From: Neoceratodus forsteri
Lineage: Eukaryota > Chordata > Ceratodontiformes > Ceratodontidae
Length of the DNA: 64,000 nucleotides
NCBI GenBank assembly: GCA_016271365.2
Contig: CM057450.1
Coordinates: forward strand, 1,804,144,967 to 1,804,208,966
Direction of reading: 5' to 3'
This document shows, one piece after another, positions 42,870 through 52,871 of this stretch. The position numbers and the translations under genes are program-made. Position 1 is the stretch's first letter; each line of letters starts with the position of its first letter. A model generated the notes under the pieces. It did no database searches and was not told where the DNA came from. It was given only the letters and a program-made list of their open reading frames with translations.

Positions 42870-44040
42870 TCCAGCACACAGGTAAGCACGTAAACGCTTA
42901 CGTCAACGAGTTTCGTTGGTTGCCAGACTCAGAGGTGATGCTTGTCTTCCCTTTAAAAGCGTATTATTAGTTTCCCTTATGCTCTACTCCGCAGAACAGA
43001 CACCAGGCCGCTCTCATACTGCCTCATGAGTAAGTTTAAATTTTGAAATTTTAGAGGTCTCTGGACTTGGAAAGATTTGTTAAGGGGTTTGAAGTAACAG
43101 TTTTTTTCTCTCCATCTTGTTTTATTAAAAAGCAAGATTACTGGAGGGCGATGATGATTAAAAGAAGATTGAAGATATAACAAAAATATTTTGAATGCAG
43201 GTCAGTGGTTTTTTTTTTAAAAGTTACTACTTATATTTTTTGACATAAATGATAAATGATTGCTATGGTATAAAGGGATATCAAGAAGAAATTTAAAGTG
43301 TCTATAGACAAAGCGTGTTCAACTAGTGTCATTTAGTTTACTTTTCTTATCTTTTCATTGAGTAAATAAGAACAGTCAAGAGATGTTTTACGTTTGAATT
43401 GAGCCATGTATGAACTCTTTTCTAGACGAGTATGGTCTATAGGTAAAATATAAACAAACATATTGTTATAATAGCATTAGTAAAAATAAGAAGTTGAACA
43501 TGAAGAATAGAGGATATTATGGAATTTTAAGTTTAACAAAAGAATTATCATTGTATAAGATTTTTGCACTTGGCTGATTTTTTCTGTTTGTTTGTTGATG
43601 TTTGATAGTGGCTGTAAGGGGGAGTCAAACATTGTACTTATGTTTATGAACAAGAAGAAATGAGAGTTTTTTAACTGTAAACAATGTAAGGACTGTTTTT
43701 GTTGTTGTTTATATTGGTACTATTCATTTACATGAAGTTATGAAAAATTTGAATATTAAGTATTTTTATTATATTTTTTTTAGCCATATGACCAGTATAC
43801 TGCTGAAGGGTATATCCCGAAATGTCAAATTTTAAGCCTGGAAGATATTTGAATAAATCATATGGATACTATTTACATCTGTTTTGTTGATTTGGACTAT
43901 AAGGCCTCTTATATCCAGTATTATTTCTTTTGATTCTATAGCGTCAGCTATTTATTGGATTTTGCTCACCCCTTTTTGGAAGAAATAGTCTTAAAACTTT
44001 TTGAAGACTAGGGGCTGTACTGGATGAGTCTTTTTTTCTG
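42870..44040 (+). repeat. pLTR between PLE units 1 and 2
   Basis: Same order as the pLTR at 37331-38520: cacacaggtaagcacgtaaa, GC-rich hairpin, AT-rich middle, hammerhead, then the leader to the next ORF. Confidence 0.85.
43788..43846 (+). ncRNA. Hammerhead-like motif, PLE-iii pLTR 2 (core mutated)
   Basis: Core reads CTGCTGA instead of CTGATGA, followed by AGGG-tata-TCCC, GAAA, TGTC. The A6 change in the catalytic core should inactivate it. Confidence 0.65.
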
Positions 44041-44348
44041 AAGTCTGATTTGGCACTTGGCTGAAGTGCTAAATATCCAGGGGGCCTTCGTCCTGTTCAT
44101 CAACATTTGAATATGTCCTTGTATACTTGTTCTGGAAGAGAAGCACGAAGACATTTTAAAGGATTTTATTCCCATAAAAAAGTTATATTTTTTCCTACAC
44201 TTGGAATTTTGTTACTAAAAACATTGGATTCGGTTTGTAATGACAACATGTTTTCTATTTAATTAACATTATTAGCATTGGAAACCTATAGTACTGTTTG
44301 TTAGCTTTGTTACTAGTAGTATAATTAGTTTGGTTTTTTGGTTGCAAT

Positions 44349-45244
44349 AATGAGTCATTTTGAGGAAATTGGATCTATCACTAACAAAAGGTCATTACCT
44401 AGAATAATTTCAGAATCTGAGGAAACCGCTATCCTTGAAAAGTTTAAATCTAAAAGATAATTTATTGGCCCCACTTTATCTAAAACAGTACAACATGATT
44501 ATGAATTTTGTAAACAGAAACAGTTAAGGTGGGACTGGCACGCATTAACTTTAACAGAATACTAAACAAAAAGAATACCTCGAGGTTTAAGGATATTAGT
44601 AGAACCTAACTTAAGGTTTTCGGAGGAGAATTGATGAAAGTGGGATGGTGCTAGAAATAGATGTTCCAGAGATTTTATGTTAATTTTAGTTGAAGCTTTA
44701 ACTAAAGAAATAGAGAAATTGATAAGAAATAGTCTCTTTAGAGGAAGAAGTTAAAAAACAATTTTCCAGTGATGATTTAAACTTTTTCTTGGATAAAGTA
44801 AACAAACAAATAGATGAATATGAGAATGAGATCAGATCCATTAAAATTACGAAATTTAAGAGAGATCTGAATGATTACAAGGAAGGTAGAGTTTATACTT
44901 GGTTTCAAAATAAAGAATCTAAAAGTAGAATGTCTTTCATCTATAATCCAGATTCTGATGGACACATTTATTCATCAAGTAGTGATACGGATTTATATGT
45001 TAATAAGGGAGGTAGAGGAGAACGTTTTTTAGGCAGAAGAGGATACAGAGGCAGGGGCAGGCATCAGTGGAACAGACAGAATCAGGGGTACCAGTATACC
45101 AAGAAAGATCTAAAAAACCCTTCAGATCCAGACGAAGGGGAATCAGAATTAGGAAGAATAGAAAGTACTACAGAAATAGAAGGAAAACGAAAAGAAAAGC
45201 AAAAAGAACAATTACAAGTGGTCACAAGATCACAAATGAAATAG
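44349..45244 (+). pseudogene. PLE unit 2, upstream ORF, more decayed
   Basis: Second copy of the ORF at 38823. ATG at 44349 (MSHFEEIGSITNKRSLPRII), a new stop at 44457 (CAA to TAA), small deletions at about 44563-44650 and 44715-44725, then frame 44789-45244 with the same coiled-coil, FLGRRGYRGRGRHQ and the same terminal stop. The overlap with the RT frame is preserved base for base around the slippery heptamer. Confidence 0.8.
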
Positions 45245-47534
45245 CAGTTTTTAATTTATCAGATAGAGTATTAACGACAGAAGAGTTGCAAGTTCTTAAT
45301 AAAGCACTTACTTTTTGTCCACATGAAAAAATTGGTGATTTTGAAATTAAACTGGATCTTATTAGATTTTTTAGGAAATTTAGATTAAGACATTTTTTTG
45401 ACAATCAAACACTAGAAAAATTAGATAAAAGTGAAGAAACAAATTGAATTAGGACAGAAATTACAATTAAAATCACAATTTCTTCCTCCCGGTCCACTAC
45501 CTCATATAATTGAGACATATATTTGTATGGTCAGTAAAGATGTTGAACTTTTGATCAAAAAGGAAAAAAATAATGAAAGAAGGACTTGTTTTAAATTAAC
45601 ATCTAAAGAATTTGCAGCATTACAAAATCTTGAAAATGACCACAATATAGTGATAAAAAAAGCAGATAAAGGAGGAGGAATTATTATAGAAAATTATTAA
45701 ACATATAAACCTAAGTGCTTGCATCTTTTGTGTGACAAAGATAATTACTTGGAATTATTAGAAGATCCCACTTTTAAGATAGTTAGTTTGATAGAAGAAA
45801 TTCTGAAGACAGCAGTTGATAATAATTGGATAGATGATTGGGAATTTAAAGCTTTAAAAAAAGATTTTCCGATGTCCCTGTTTTCTACACTCTTCCCAAG
45901 ATACATAAAATTCCTTTGTGTCCACCTGGTAGACCCATTGTAGTGGGGATAGGTTCTATTTTAGAACCTCTTTCAGTTTTTGTAGATTTTCATATTAAGG
46001 AACTAGTGGAACAAACTCAGTCTTATTTGAAAGATTCTACTCATTTGATACATTTACTAGAAGAACTGAATAGTACGAATGTTTTGGTAGAAAAACCATA
46101 TATTCTTGTGAGTTTTGATGTTAAAGATCTTTATACTTCAATTCCACATTTGGAAGGATGTAAAGTGTTGAAAGATACCTTATTGAATCATAGAAAAGAA
46201 ACTAAACCTCCTAATGAATTTTTATTACAATTGGCTCATCTTGTATTAACACAAAATTATTTTCGATTTGAAAAGACTTTTTATGTTCAATTGAAAGGCA
46301 CTGCAATGGGTTCAAGCGTGGCACCCTCTTATGCTAATTTATTTATGAACTGGTTTGAAACAACATTTATTTTTGAAAATTCCCTTTTTTGTAGTAAAAT
46401 ATTACTTTGGAAATGTTTTATTGATGATATTTTTGTTATTTGGACAGGATCAGAACAAGAACTTTATGATTTTTATTTATATGTTAATAATTGTACCGAA
46501 TTTTTGAAGTTTACAATGGATCATAGCAGGGAGGAAATTTCTTTTCTAGATTTAATGGTTTACACAAAAAATGAGAAGTTGTGCACAAAGATATTTCGGA
46601 AACCTACCGATAGAAATACTATTTTACATGCAGAAAGTTTTCATCCAAAGAAACTTATTGATTCTATCCCTTATTCCCAATTTATTAGGGCTAAAAGAAA
46701 TTGTACTGTTAAGGAAGATTTAATAGAATCTACTAACAATATGACAAAAAGATTTGTGGAAAGGGTATAAATGTGAAGTTCTGCAAAAGGCTGAAATGAA
46801 GGCACAATTGAAGGAAAGAAAGTATTTTTGATAGTAAGTCTAAAATTAATACAGAAGTTATGGACAAAATTATTTGCCCATTCAAATATAATGACATCTT
46901 TTATGGTATTAGGAATTCTGCTTATAAAATTGTAAGATTTTGAAGTCCACCCTATGGGAAATAAGGCTTTAATAAGGGGGTACAAGTAGTTGCAAAAAAG
47001 GCAAAATCATTATCAAATCATATAGTACATACAGATCATAAAGTACCTGTAATTAAGAAGTTTTCTTCCTTTACTAGTGAAGATTTGAAAGGAAATTTCA
47101 GTTGTGGAAGATGTATCCATTGTCATAACACTTATAAAATAAAAACAATTAGAAACAGCAGTAGGGGGGAAGACTTCAAAATTAAGGATTTTATTAACTG
47201 CCAGACAAAAGGTGTTATATATGGTATAAAATGCCCGTGTGACCTCATGTAAATTGATAAAACAAAAAGAGCTTTAAAACAAAGAGTGGGGGAACACAAA
47301 GAGTATATACTCAATAAAGATCTTACTTCCCCAATAGCTAGGCACTTTATAGAAAGGGGACACTATATCGCGACTTTAAGATTTTTGGGAATTGAAAAAG
47401 TATTTAAAAATAACAGGGGAGGAAATTATAATACCAAATTATGACTACGAGAAACAAGGTTAATTAATTATTTTCAAACCACTAACCTGAAATTTGGATT
47501 AAATGAGCAGATAGATTGGCAACCGATTTTGTAA
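45067..47534 (+). pseudogene. PLE unit 2, RT and GIY-YIG endonuclease ORF
   Basis: Frames 45067-45447, 45431-45700 and 45916-46770 carry the same domains as unit 1: VFNLSDRVLTTEEL, KKADKGGGIIIENY then the shared stop (45697-45699), FDVKDLYTSIP, GTAMGSSVAPSYANLFM, WKCFIDDIFVIW (Arg to Cys before the DD). Thumb and zinc region continue to 47200 with indels. EN has GVIYGIKCPCDLM, the same shared stop at the YIG tyrosine, then IDKTKRALKQRVGEHKE. Unit 1 has Ser and unit 2 has Asp at the YIG glycine. Confidence 0.9.
45112..45118 (+). promoter_or_regulatory. Candidate -1 frameshift slippery site A AAA AAC (PLE unit 2)
   Basis: Identical heptamer in the same register as in unit 1 (cta aaa aac), within the 178-base overlap of the two frames. 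The CCCTTC/GAAGGG hairpin is retained; the loop-to-downstream pairing is lost by a G to A change. Confidence 0.5.
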
Positions 47535-47746
47535 TTGATATTCAAGATTTTTACATTTATTTGGTACAGTATAAGTTTTGAAATAAGTTATTTTTGGTAT
47601 AAGGGGTATAAGTGGTTGTTATTTTTATTCGAATTTGTAACTTTGTATATGAACTCTCGCGTTGCTCTGGTAATGTATGGAGAAGATATTTGTTTCATCT
47701 GAAAGAAGCGTTACATAGACAAAATTTCTTAATATAAATATTTAGC

Positions 47747-47992
47747 ATTTGTTCACATATACTTTGATACTAGAGGTCATGATAAAAATCTAGCAGAAAG
47801 TAATTCGGAAGTTAAATGAATTGACAGTTTGATGTAAGTGGCTGTTAGAGGGATCTGAACCCGTGATTATTAGTTTGTAGCTTTTGTTCACATACACTTT
47901 GATATCAGAGGTCATAGTAATATTCGGAAGTTAACTGAATCAACAGTCTGACGTAAGTGGCTGTTAGAGGGATCTGAACCTTTGATTATGAG
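47747..47992 (+). repeat. 135-bp direct duplication, 3' UTR of PLE unit 2
   Basis: Third occurrence of the doubled 3' UTR segment with the same internal spacing. Confidence 0.8.
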
Positions 47993-48379
47993 TGCGTAGT
48001 TTTGTTATCATTTTGATTGCATAAACATGCGATGGGGTAGAAGTGTAAATAGATTGTAGTAGGGCTCTCGCCAAGTCTCAATTTATATTTAGATTAATAT
48101 AATAAAAGGACACATAGACTTTATATAAGGGAGGATTCAGCCCTTGTCATTAGAGAAGGAATTTGAAAGTCTGAAACAGCTTCTTTTTATTAAAAAGAGT
48201 ATTTAAACATACCGGTATTGTCACTCATTAGTTAGGTTGTTTTAAAACTGAATCCATAGTTTTTATAGTGTGAGCTTATAAGTTTATGAAGTCCATAATA
48301 TAGTTTGGGGTATTAAGGTAATTTGAATTTTCTTTGTAAGCCTCTGACACCGAGGAATAAGGTGTTTGGTGTTGCATAG

Positions 48380-49557
48380 AGGCGGGTCCAGCACACAGGT
48401 AAGCACGTGAGCGCTTACGTCAACGAGTTTCATTGGTTGCTGGACTCAGAGATGATGCTGGTCTTCCCTTTAAAAGCATATTATTAGTTTCCCTTCGTTC
48501 TTACTCCCGCAGAACAAACACCAGGCCGTTCCCCATACTCGTCTCATGAGCAAGTTTAAATTTTGAAATTTTAGAGGTCTCGGGACTTGGAAAGATTTGT
48601 TAAGGGGTTTGAAGTAACAGTTTTTTTCTCTCCATCTTGTTTTATTAAAAAGCGAGATTACTGGAGGGTGATGATGATTAAAAGAAGATTGAAGATATAA
48701 CAAAAATATTCTGAATGCAGGTCAGCGTTTTTTTTTTTTTAAAGTTACTACTTATATTTTTTGACATGAATGATAAATGATTGCTATGGTTTAAAGGGAT
48801 ATCAAGAAGAAATTTAAAGCGTCTATAGACAAAGCGTGTTCAACTAGTGTCATTTAGTTTACTTTTCTTATCTTTTCATTGAGTAAATAAGAACAGTCAA
48901 GAGATGTTTACATTTGAATTGAGCCATGTATGAACTCTTTTCTAGACGAGTATGGTCTATAGGTAAAATATAAACAAACATATTGTTATAATAGCATTAG
49001 TAAAAATAAGAAGTTGAACATGGAGAATAGAGAATATTATGGAAGTTTAAGTTTAACAAAAGAATTATCGTTGTTTAAGATTTTTGCACTTGGCTGATTT
49101 TTTCTGTTTGTTTGTTGATGTTTGATAGTGGCTATAAGGTGGAGTCAAACATTGAATCTTATGTTTATGAACAAGAAGAAATGAGAGTTTTTTGACTGTA
49201 AACAATGTAAGGACTGTTTTTGTTGTTGTTTATATTGGTACTATTCATTTACATGAAGTTATGAAAAATTTGAATATTAAGTATTTTTATTATATTTTTT
49301 TAGCCATATGACCGGTATCTTGATGAAGGGTATATCCCGAAAAGTCGAATTTTAAGCCTGGAAGATATTTGAATAAATCATATGGATACTATTTACATCT
49401 GTTTTGTTGATTTGGACTGTAAGTCCTCTTATATCCAGTATTGTTTCTTTTGATTCTATAGCGTCAGCTATTTACTGGATTTTGCTCACCCCTTTTTGGA
49501 AGAAACATTCTTAAAACTTTTTGAAGACTAGGGGCTGTACTGGATGAGTCTTTTTTT
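48380..49557 (+). repeat. Terminal (right) pLTR of the PLE array
   Basis: Third direct pLTR. It ends at gatgagtctttttttctg, exactly where the target duplication starts, and is not followed by an ORF. The corresponding position in units 1 and 2 continues into the ORF leader, so this marks a natural terminus. Confidence 0.88.
49308..49366 (+). ncRNA. Hammerhead-like motif, terminal pLTR (mutated)
   Basis: Reads TTGATGA, AGGG-tata-TCCC, GAAA, AGTC. C3 to U and loss of the stem III symmetry should reduce or abolish activity. Confidence 0.6.
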
Positions 49558-49572
49558 CTGTCCCAAAGACTA

Positions 49573-50104
49573 CTTTTTTATTTATCCTGGTTTCCAACTC
49601 AGCGCACATACTATCTATGGATGTTGGTACATTACTGCCGAGGAATAATTGCTTAGTTGTAATACACTCCCTAATATACATTACTACTCCACCAACAACT
49701 CTTCCCTCTCTAGTTTTGTGTAATAACTTATACTCCTCTATCTCCTGTCCTTTGGTATGCAAACCAGACCACCTTGACTCAGTAATAGTAGCAATGTCAA
49801 TATCCTTATCCCGCATCATCATTTCTAACTCAGACACTCTAATAAAGTTTAAACTCCTAGCATTAGCCAGAAGAATATTCCACTTTTGTTTTCCAGTTTT
49901 ATCTCTTCTTGTCATATCGTGTTGATTTTCCCGATGTTTATAGTCACTACCCTTTTGCCCCTTAACTAACAGTTTTTTTGGATTGTTCTCATTACCATTT
50001 ACCACCCTATGGAACAAGCTACCCAACTTCCTTGTTCTTTTTTTATTGAGGTGTAAGCCTTCATAACTAAATAGATCCCCATACCCATCAAACTCCTCAT
50101 ACAT
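49573..50104 (-). pseudogene. CR1 endonuclease, first half (minus)
   Basis: Frame from 50104: YGDLFSYEGLHLNKKRTRKL, LFHRVVNG, NILLANARSLNFIRVSELEM, DIDIATITESRWSGLHTKGQ (N and E of the endonuclease active site), YKLLHKTREGRVVGGVVMYI, FLGSNVPTSIDSMCAELETR, INKKVVFG, stopped only by the PLE array. Open along its whole length. The upstream part LGSLFHRVVNG overlaps the junction between ORF1 and ORF2. Confidence 0.92.
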
Positions 50105-50149
50105 GGTTAAGCATTTAATAACATTTTGTAATGTTCACCTTCTTAACCA

Positions 50150-51420
50150 ATTATTGCATGTCTTAATCCACTTTATCCTAGCTGGCCCCACTCTAGGGAC
50201 CAGCAAAACCTCTGATACAATGCACTCAGCTTTGTGAGATTTTATTACTTTACATAATTCCTGTATCTCCCCCATGGCTTCCTCCACAGTACCATTTCCA
50301 AATTACTTGTCCCCAGATGTACTAGTACTGTCTTAGGTCCTTGTGTGTTACATATCATTTCAGGGATCATACCCGTGATGTCTCTAATTTGTGCTCCCCA
50401 TAGGTGCAACAAGTTACATTTGGCTTATTTCCATGTGTTGAATAATGGTCCATGTATCTGACCATAGAGTCCCCTAGTATGAATATTTGCCTGTTTTTTC
50501 TGTGGCAGTTTCTGAACTGTGAATGTTCATCAAGAAATTTTTGTCATTTCAAACCTGGGAGTCATTACTTGTTCCCTCCATACAGTCATCCAAATCTGGG
50601 TGCATTGAACCAGATGGCATACTAGGTTGAGTTTGGATTTCTAAGCTAGCAATTTCCTTCTGCCCTTTTTTGTGAGTACCAATCATAAAACCACTAACTC
50701 ATTTTAACTAAACATGGGTAACACAGTATTTGTAGCTTCAGCTTGAGTTTCTAAGATAACAGTTTCCTTCTGCCCATCTTTGTGTGTACTAGACACACCA
50801 ACCCCATATTCATTATTTCTAAACAAGAGTGACACAATATTCGGAGTTTCAGATGCGACAACCTCCTCATGAGCACTTGCACATGTTCCCTCTACAACAT
50901 TCTCTACATTCGTCTTTGCTAGATTCAGGAGTTCTTTTGCCTGGGTTTCTAAGGTGTCCATAAGTCATACTAGGCACTCATAATGATTTGTATGCTCCGG
51001 TATTAATCCAATGGCCCTCCATCTGTGTCTTTTTGTTTTACCCATTATGTCATCAGTTGACATGTCCTTTTCTAATTCATCAATATCCGCCTCATCCCCT
51101 CTAATGCATTTTGATGAAACCCCTTCTTGTACCTTGGTGTTTCCAATTACTGCCTTAAGACTCTTAATTTTAATTTTAAGTGTAACAATTTATTTCTCTT
51201 TACAGCCAAGTTGCATGTTTAGCTCCTGTAATTCTATACATCCCCTACATAAGAATACTTCAAAGCTATTATTAGCAACTGTACTAAAAAGCCCACACCC
51301 ATAGCATCTGATTTCTAATTCTCCACTGTCTAGCTTTACAAGTAGCGAGTCCATGATTCTTACCTCCATGGCAAGATTTGTGCAAGCTATACCTCCTTGA
51401 CCTAATCCAGCTAGCCACAC
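50150..51420 (-). pseudogene. CR1 ORF1 (zinc-finger and esterase-like domains)
   Basis: CR1 ORF1 proteins carry an N-terminal Cys-rich finger and a C-terminal esterase-like domain. 51420-51190 gives MWLAGLGQGGIACTNLAMEV, SGELEIRCYGCGLFSTVANN, FEVFLCRGCIELQELNMQLG (C-x2-C and C-x2-C finger). 50961-50704 is a low-complexity middle. 50510-50160 on minus gives the esterase region (LGDSMVRYMDHYSTHG-like, then a T-V-L-V-H-L-G-T-S-N-L-E block) in broken frames. It supports a full-length CR1 insertion. Confidence 0.75.
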
Positions 51421-51640
51421 TGGTCATGCTAGTCATGCACTACACGCGTGTGTCTTTGCGCGTGTCTTTGCATGCGGCAACCATGCACTTGCTCTGCACC
51501 GAGCTCACTCCATTCACTCGGTGCACCTATTTATCCCTGTTTAGCACTCAGAAACACTTCTGGATCACGTGACCACCTGGAGAGCAAGTGCCTTTACTAA
51601 ACTGAGGTTTAAAATACTGTATGTGCCCCAAATTGCCCGA
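51421..51640 (-). other. CR1 5' region
   Basis: GC-richer segment with CpG-containing repeats (cacgcgtgtgtctttgcgcg) directly upstream of ORF1 on minus; probably the CR1 5' UTR/promoter. Its right limit is not defined. Confidence 0.45.
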
Positions 51641-51724
51641 AAGATTATAGCAGCAAGAACCTAATGCCTAGTGGGTCCTAAACATAAAAATCTGAGCATT
51701 TAAAATTCCTCACACACAGGCAAC

Positions 51725-51812
51725 AAAAAGACTGTCAAGTCTTCAATTCTTCATTTTACAGCTCCAGGACATTTACCTACAAATGAAGAATTGAAGACTT
51801 GATGGTCTTTTT
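51725..51812. repeat. 32-bp inverted repeat (hairpin)
   Basis: Left arm 51725-51756 (aaaaagactgtcaagtcttc…) and right arm 51781-51812 match as reverse complements in 30 of 32 positions, with a 24-base loop. It lies between the CR1 5' end and the second PLE. Confidence 0.88.
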
Positions 51813-51984
51813 CACTATTTAAAAACAATATATATCTTCTATGGACTAAGGTTGGACTTAATATACTGTATGGTGTATGAAATTAAATATACTGTGATCT
51901 TTGATACATATAATTTCTGTTTTTGTTATACTTTTACTTTTGAAGAATTGGGTAGTTTTACAATGTATATTTGCCCACTGTGTG

Positions 51985-52871
51985 GGGATATATAGCTTTG
52001 CAATGGAAGCATTAAATGTGGCAGAAGGGGGTTTCACTTTCTGCATCTTTGCTAATAGTGAACGAGAGTCACTCTTTAACCTAATGAGGGATGATAGAGA
52101 CCTGGCACAGGTTAATTTAGACAGTACTAGAACCTTAAAGAATAGGATAGAAAAATCTTAAGAATAAAGATCTAAGATTGGATTTACACAGTCTTACACT
52201 GGCTAAGTATCTGGAATTTAAACGTATTCCAAGAGGACTGAGAGTTGCCATAGAACCTAACTTGGGGATACATTATGAAATATTAACTAACAAATGGGAT
52301 GGGATTAGAACACAATGTAGTGTAGATATTATGTATGCATTAATTGAGGCAGTCCTGAGGACTAGAAGTAAATTGACTGAAGATATTCGGGAATACCAGA
52401 ACAATTTACAAACTCAGGTCACAGTGGAGGAATTAAATGAATGGTTAGAGGACATAAATAATAAACTCAAGGAATATGAAAAAAACTTTAAGAGAAACCA
52501 AAATAAGGGCATTTTACAGGGACACAGCAGATTACAAGAATAAAGGGGTGTATACATACAAAAAAATTCAGAAAATTTCCTACAAGTAAAGATTCTAGTT
52601 CTGATAGCTCTGGGAGTTATACTAAAAACAGTAATAGATCGGAAGTACAACAAGCAAAAGGCCCTTTTTTAGAGAAATACATCCCAGAACCCCAAGCTGC
52701 ATCAACAACAATGCAGACAGACAGGCACAGCCAAGATTTAGGACAAGGGATTTTGGACAGATATGATCTCAGATGAAAGGAACACAGTGTAGAAATTAGA
52801 GAAATAGAAGATCAAAGAGGAGGAGGAAGAGGCAAGGGTCCTCAAAAAAATCTAAGAGGAGGGAGACTGTA
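51985..52871 (+). pseudogene. PLE-iv upstream ORF
   Basis: Frame at 51985-52160 (VAEGGFTFCIFANSERESLF, NLMRDDRDLAQVNLDS), then 52178-52543: LHSLTLAKYLEFKRIPRGLR, VAIEPNLGIHYEIL, DIREYQNNLQTQVTVEELNE, NNKLKEYEKNFKRN. It aligns with the PLE-iii upstream ORF (the block …LxxYLxxKRIPRGLR…EPNLG is shared) and includes a coiled-coil. After frame breaks a Gly/Arg-rich end (DQRGGGRGKGPQKNLRGGRL) runs to the stop at 52869-52871. Confidence 0.8.
52845..52851 (+). promoter_or_regulatory. Candidate -1 frameshift slippery site A AAA AAT (PLE-iv)
   Basis: In the Gly/Arg-rich frame the codons caa aaa aat give A AAA AAT in slippery register. The -1 frame reads SKKSKRRETVVFNLSQRPLT, the start of the RT protein, exactly as at the A AAA AAC of PLE-iii. 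The zero frame ends 18 bases further on. Confidence 0.5.

Larger units (their letters stand above)
35275..49557 (+). mobile_element. Tandem Penelope-like element array (PLE-iii), two full units plus partial and inverted ends
   Basis: Structure: inverted pLTR (35275-36261), 3'-terminal EN piece and 3' UTR (36262-37330), pLTR, unit 1 ORFs (38823-42019), 3' UTR, pLTR, unit 2 ORFs (44349-47534), 3' UTR, terminal pLTR to 49557. Unit length is about 5.52 kb (hammerheads at 38274, 43800, 49320). The whole array is flanked by ctgtcccaaagacta at 35260-35274 and 49558-49572 (ctg may belong to the element, so 12-15 bp) and sits in a CR1 endonuclease whose reading frame is continuous across the flanks. 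Both units share the same nonsense codons. Confidence 0.93.
32760..51640 (-). mobile_element. Near full-length CR1 LINE (minus) interrupted by a PLE array
   Basis: Coding order on minus: 5' region (51640-51421), ORF1 (51420-50150), endonuclease first half (50104-49573), [PLE array 35275-49557], endonuclease second half (35259-34454), RT (34529-32839), 3' end near 32760 with imperfect 12-bp repeats (ataagacctaac, ataagacctagt on minus). Without the insertion it is about 4.6 kb, a normal full CR1 length. Most CR1 copies are heavily 5'-truncated, so a full copy is notable. Confidence 0.88.
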
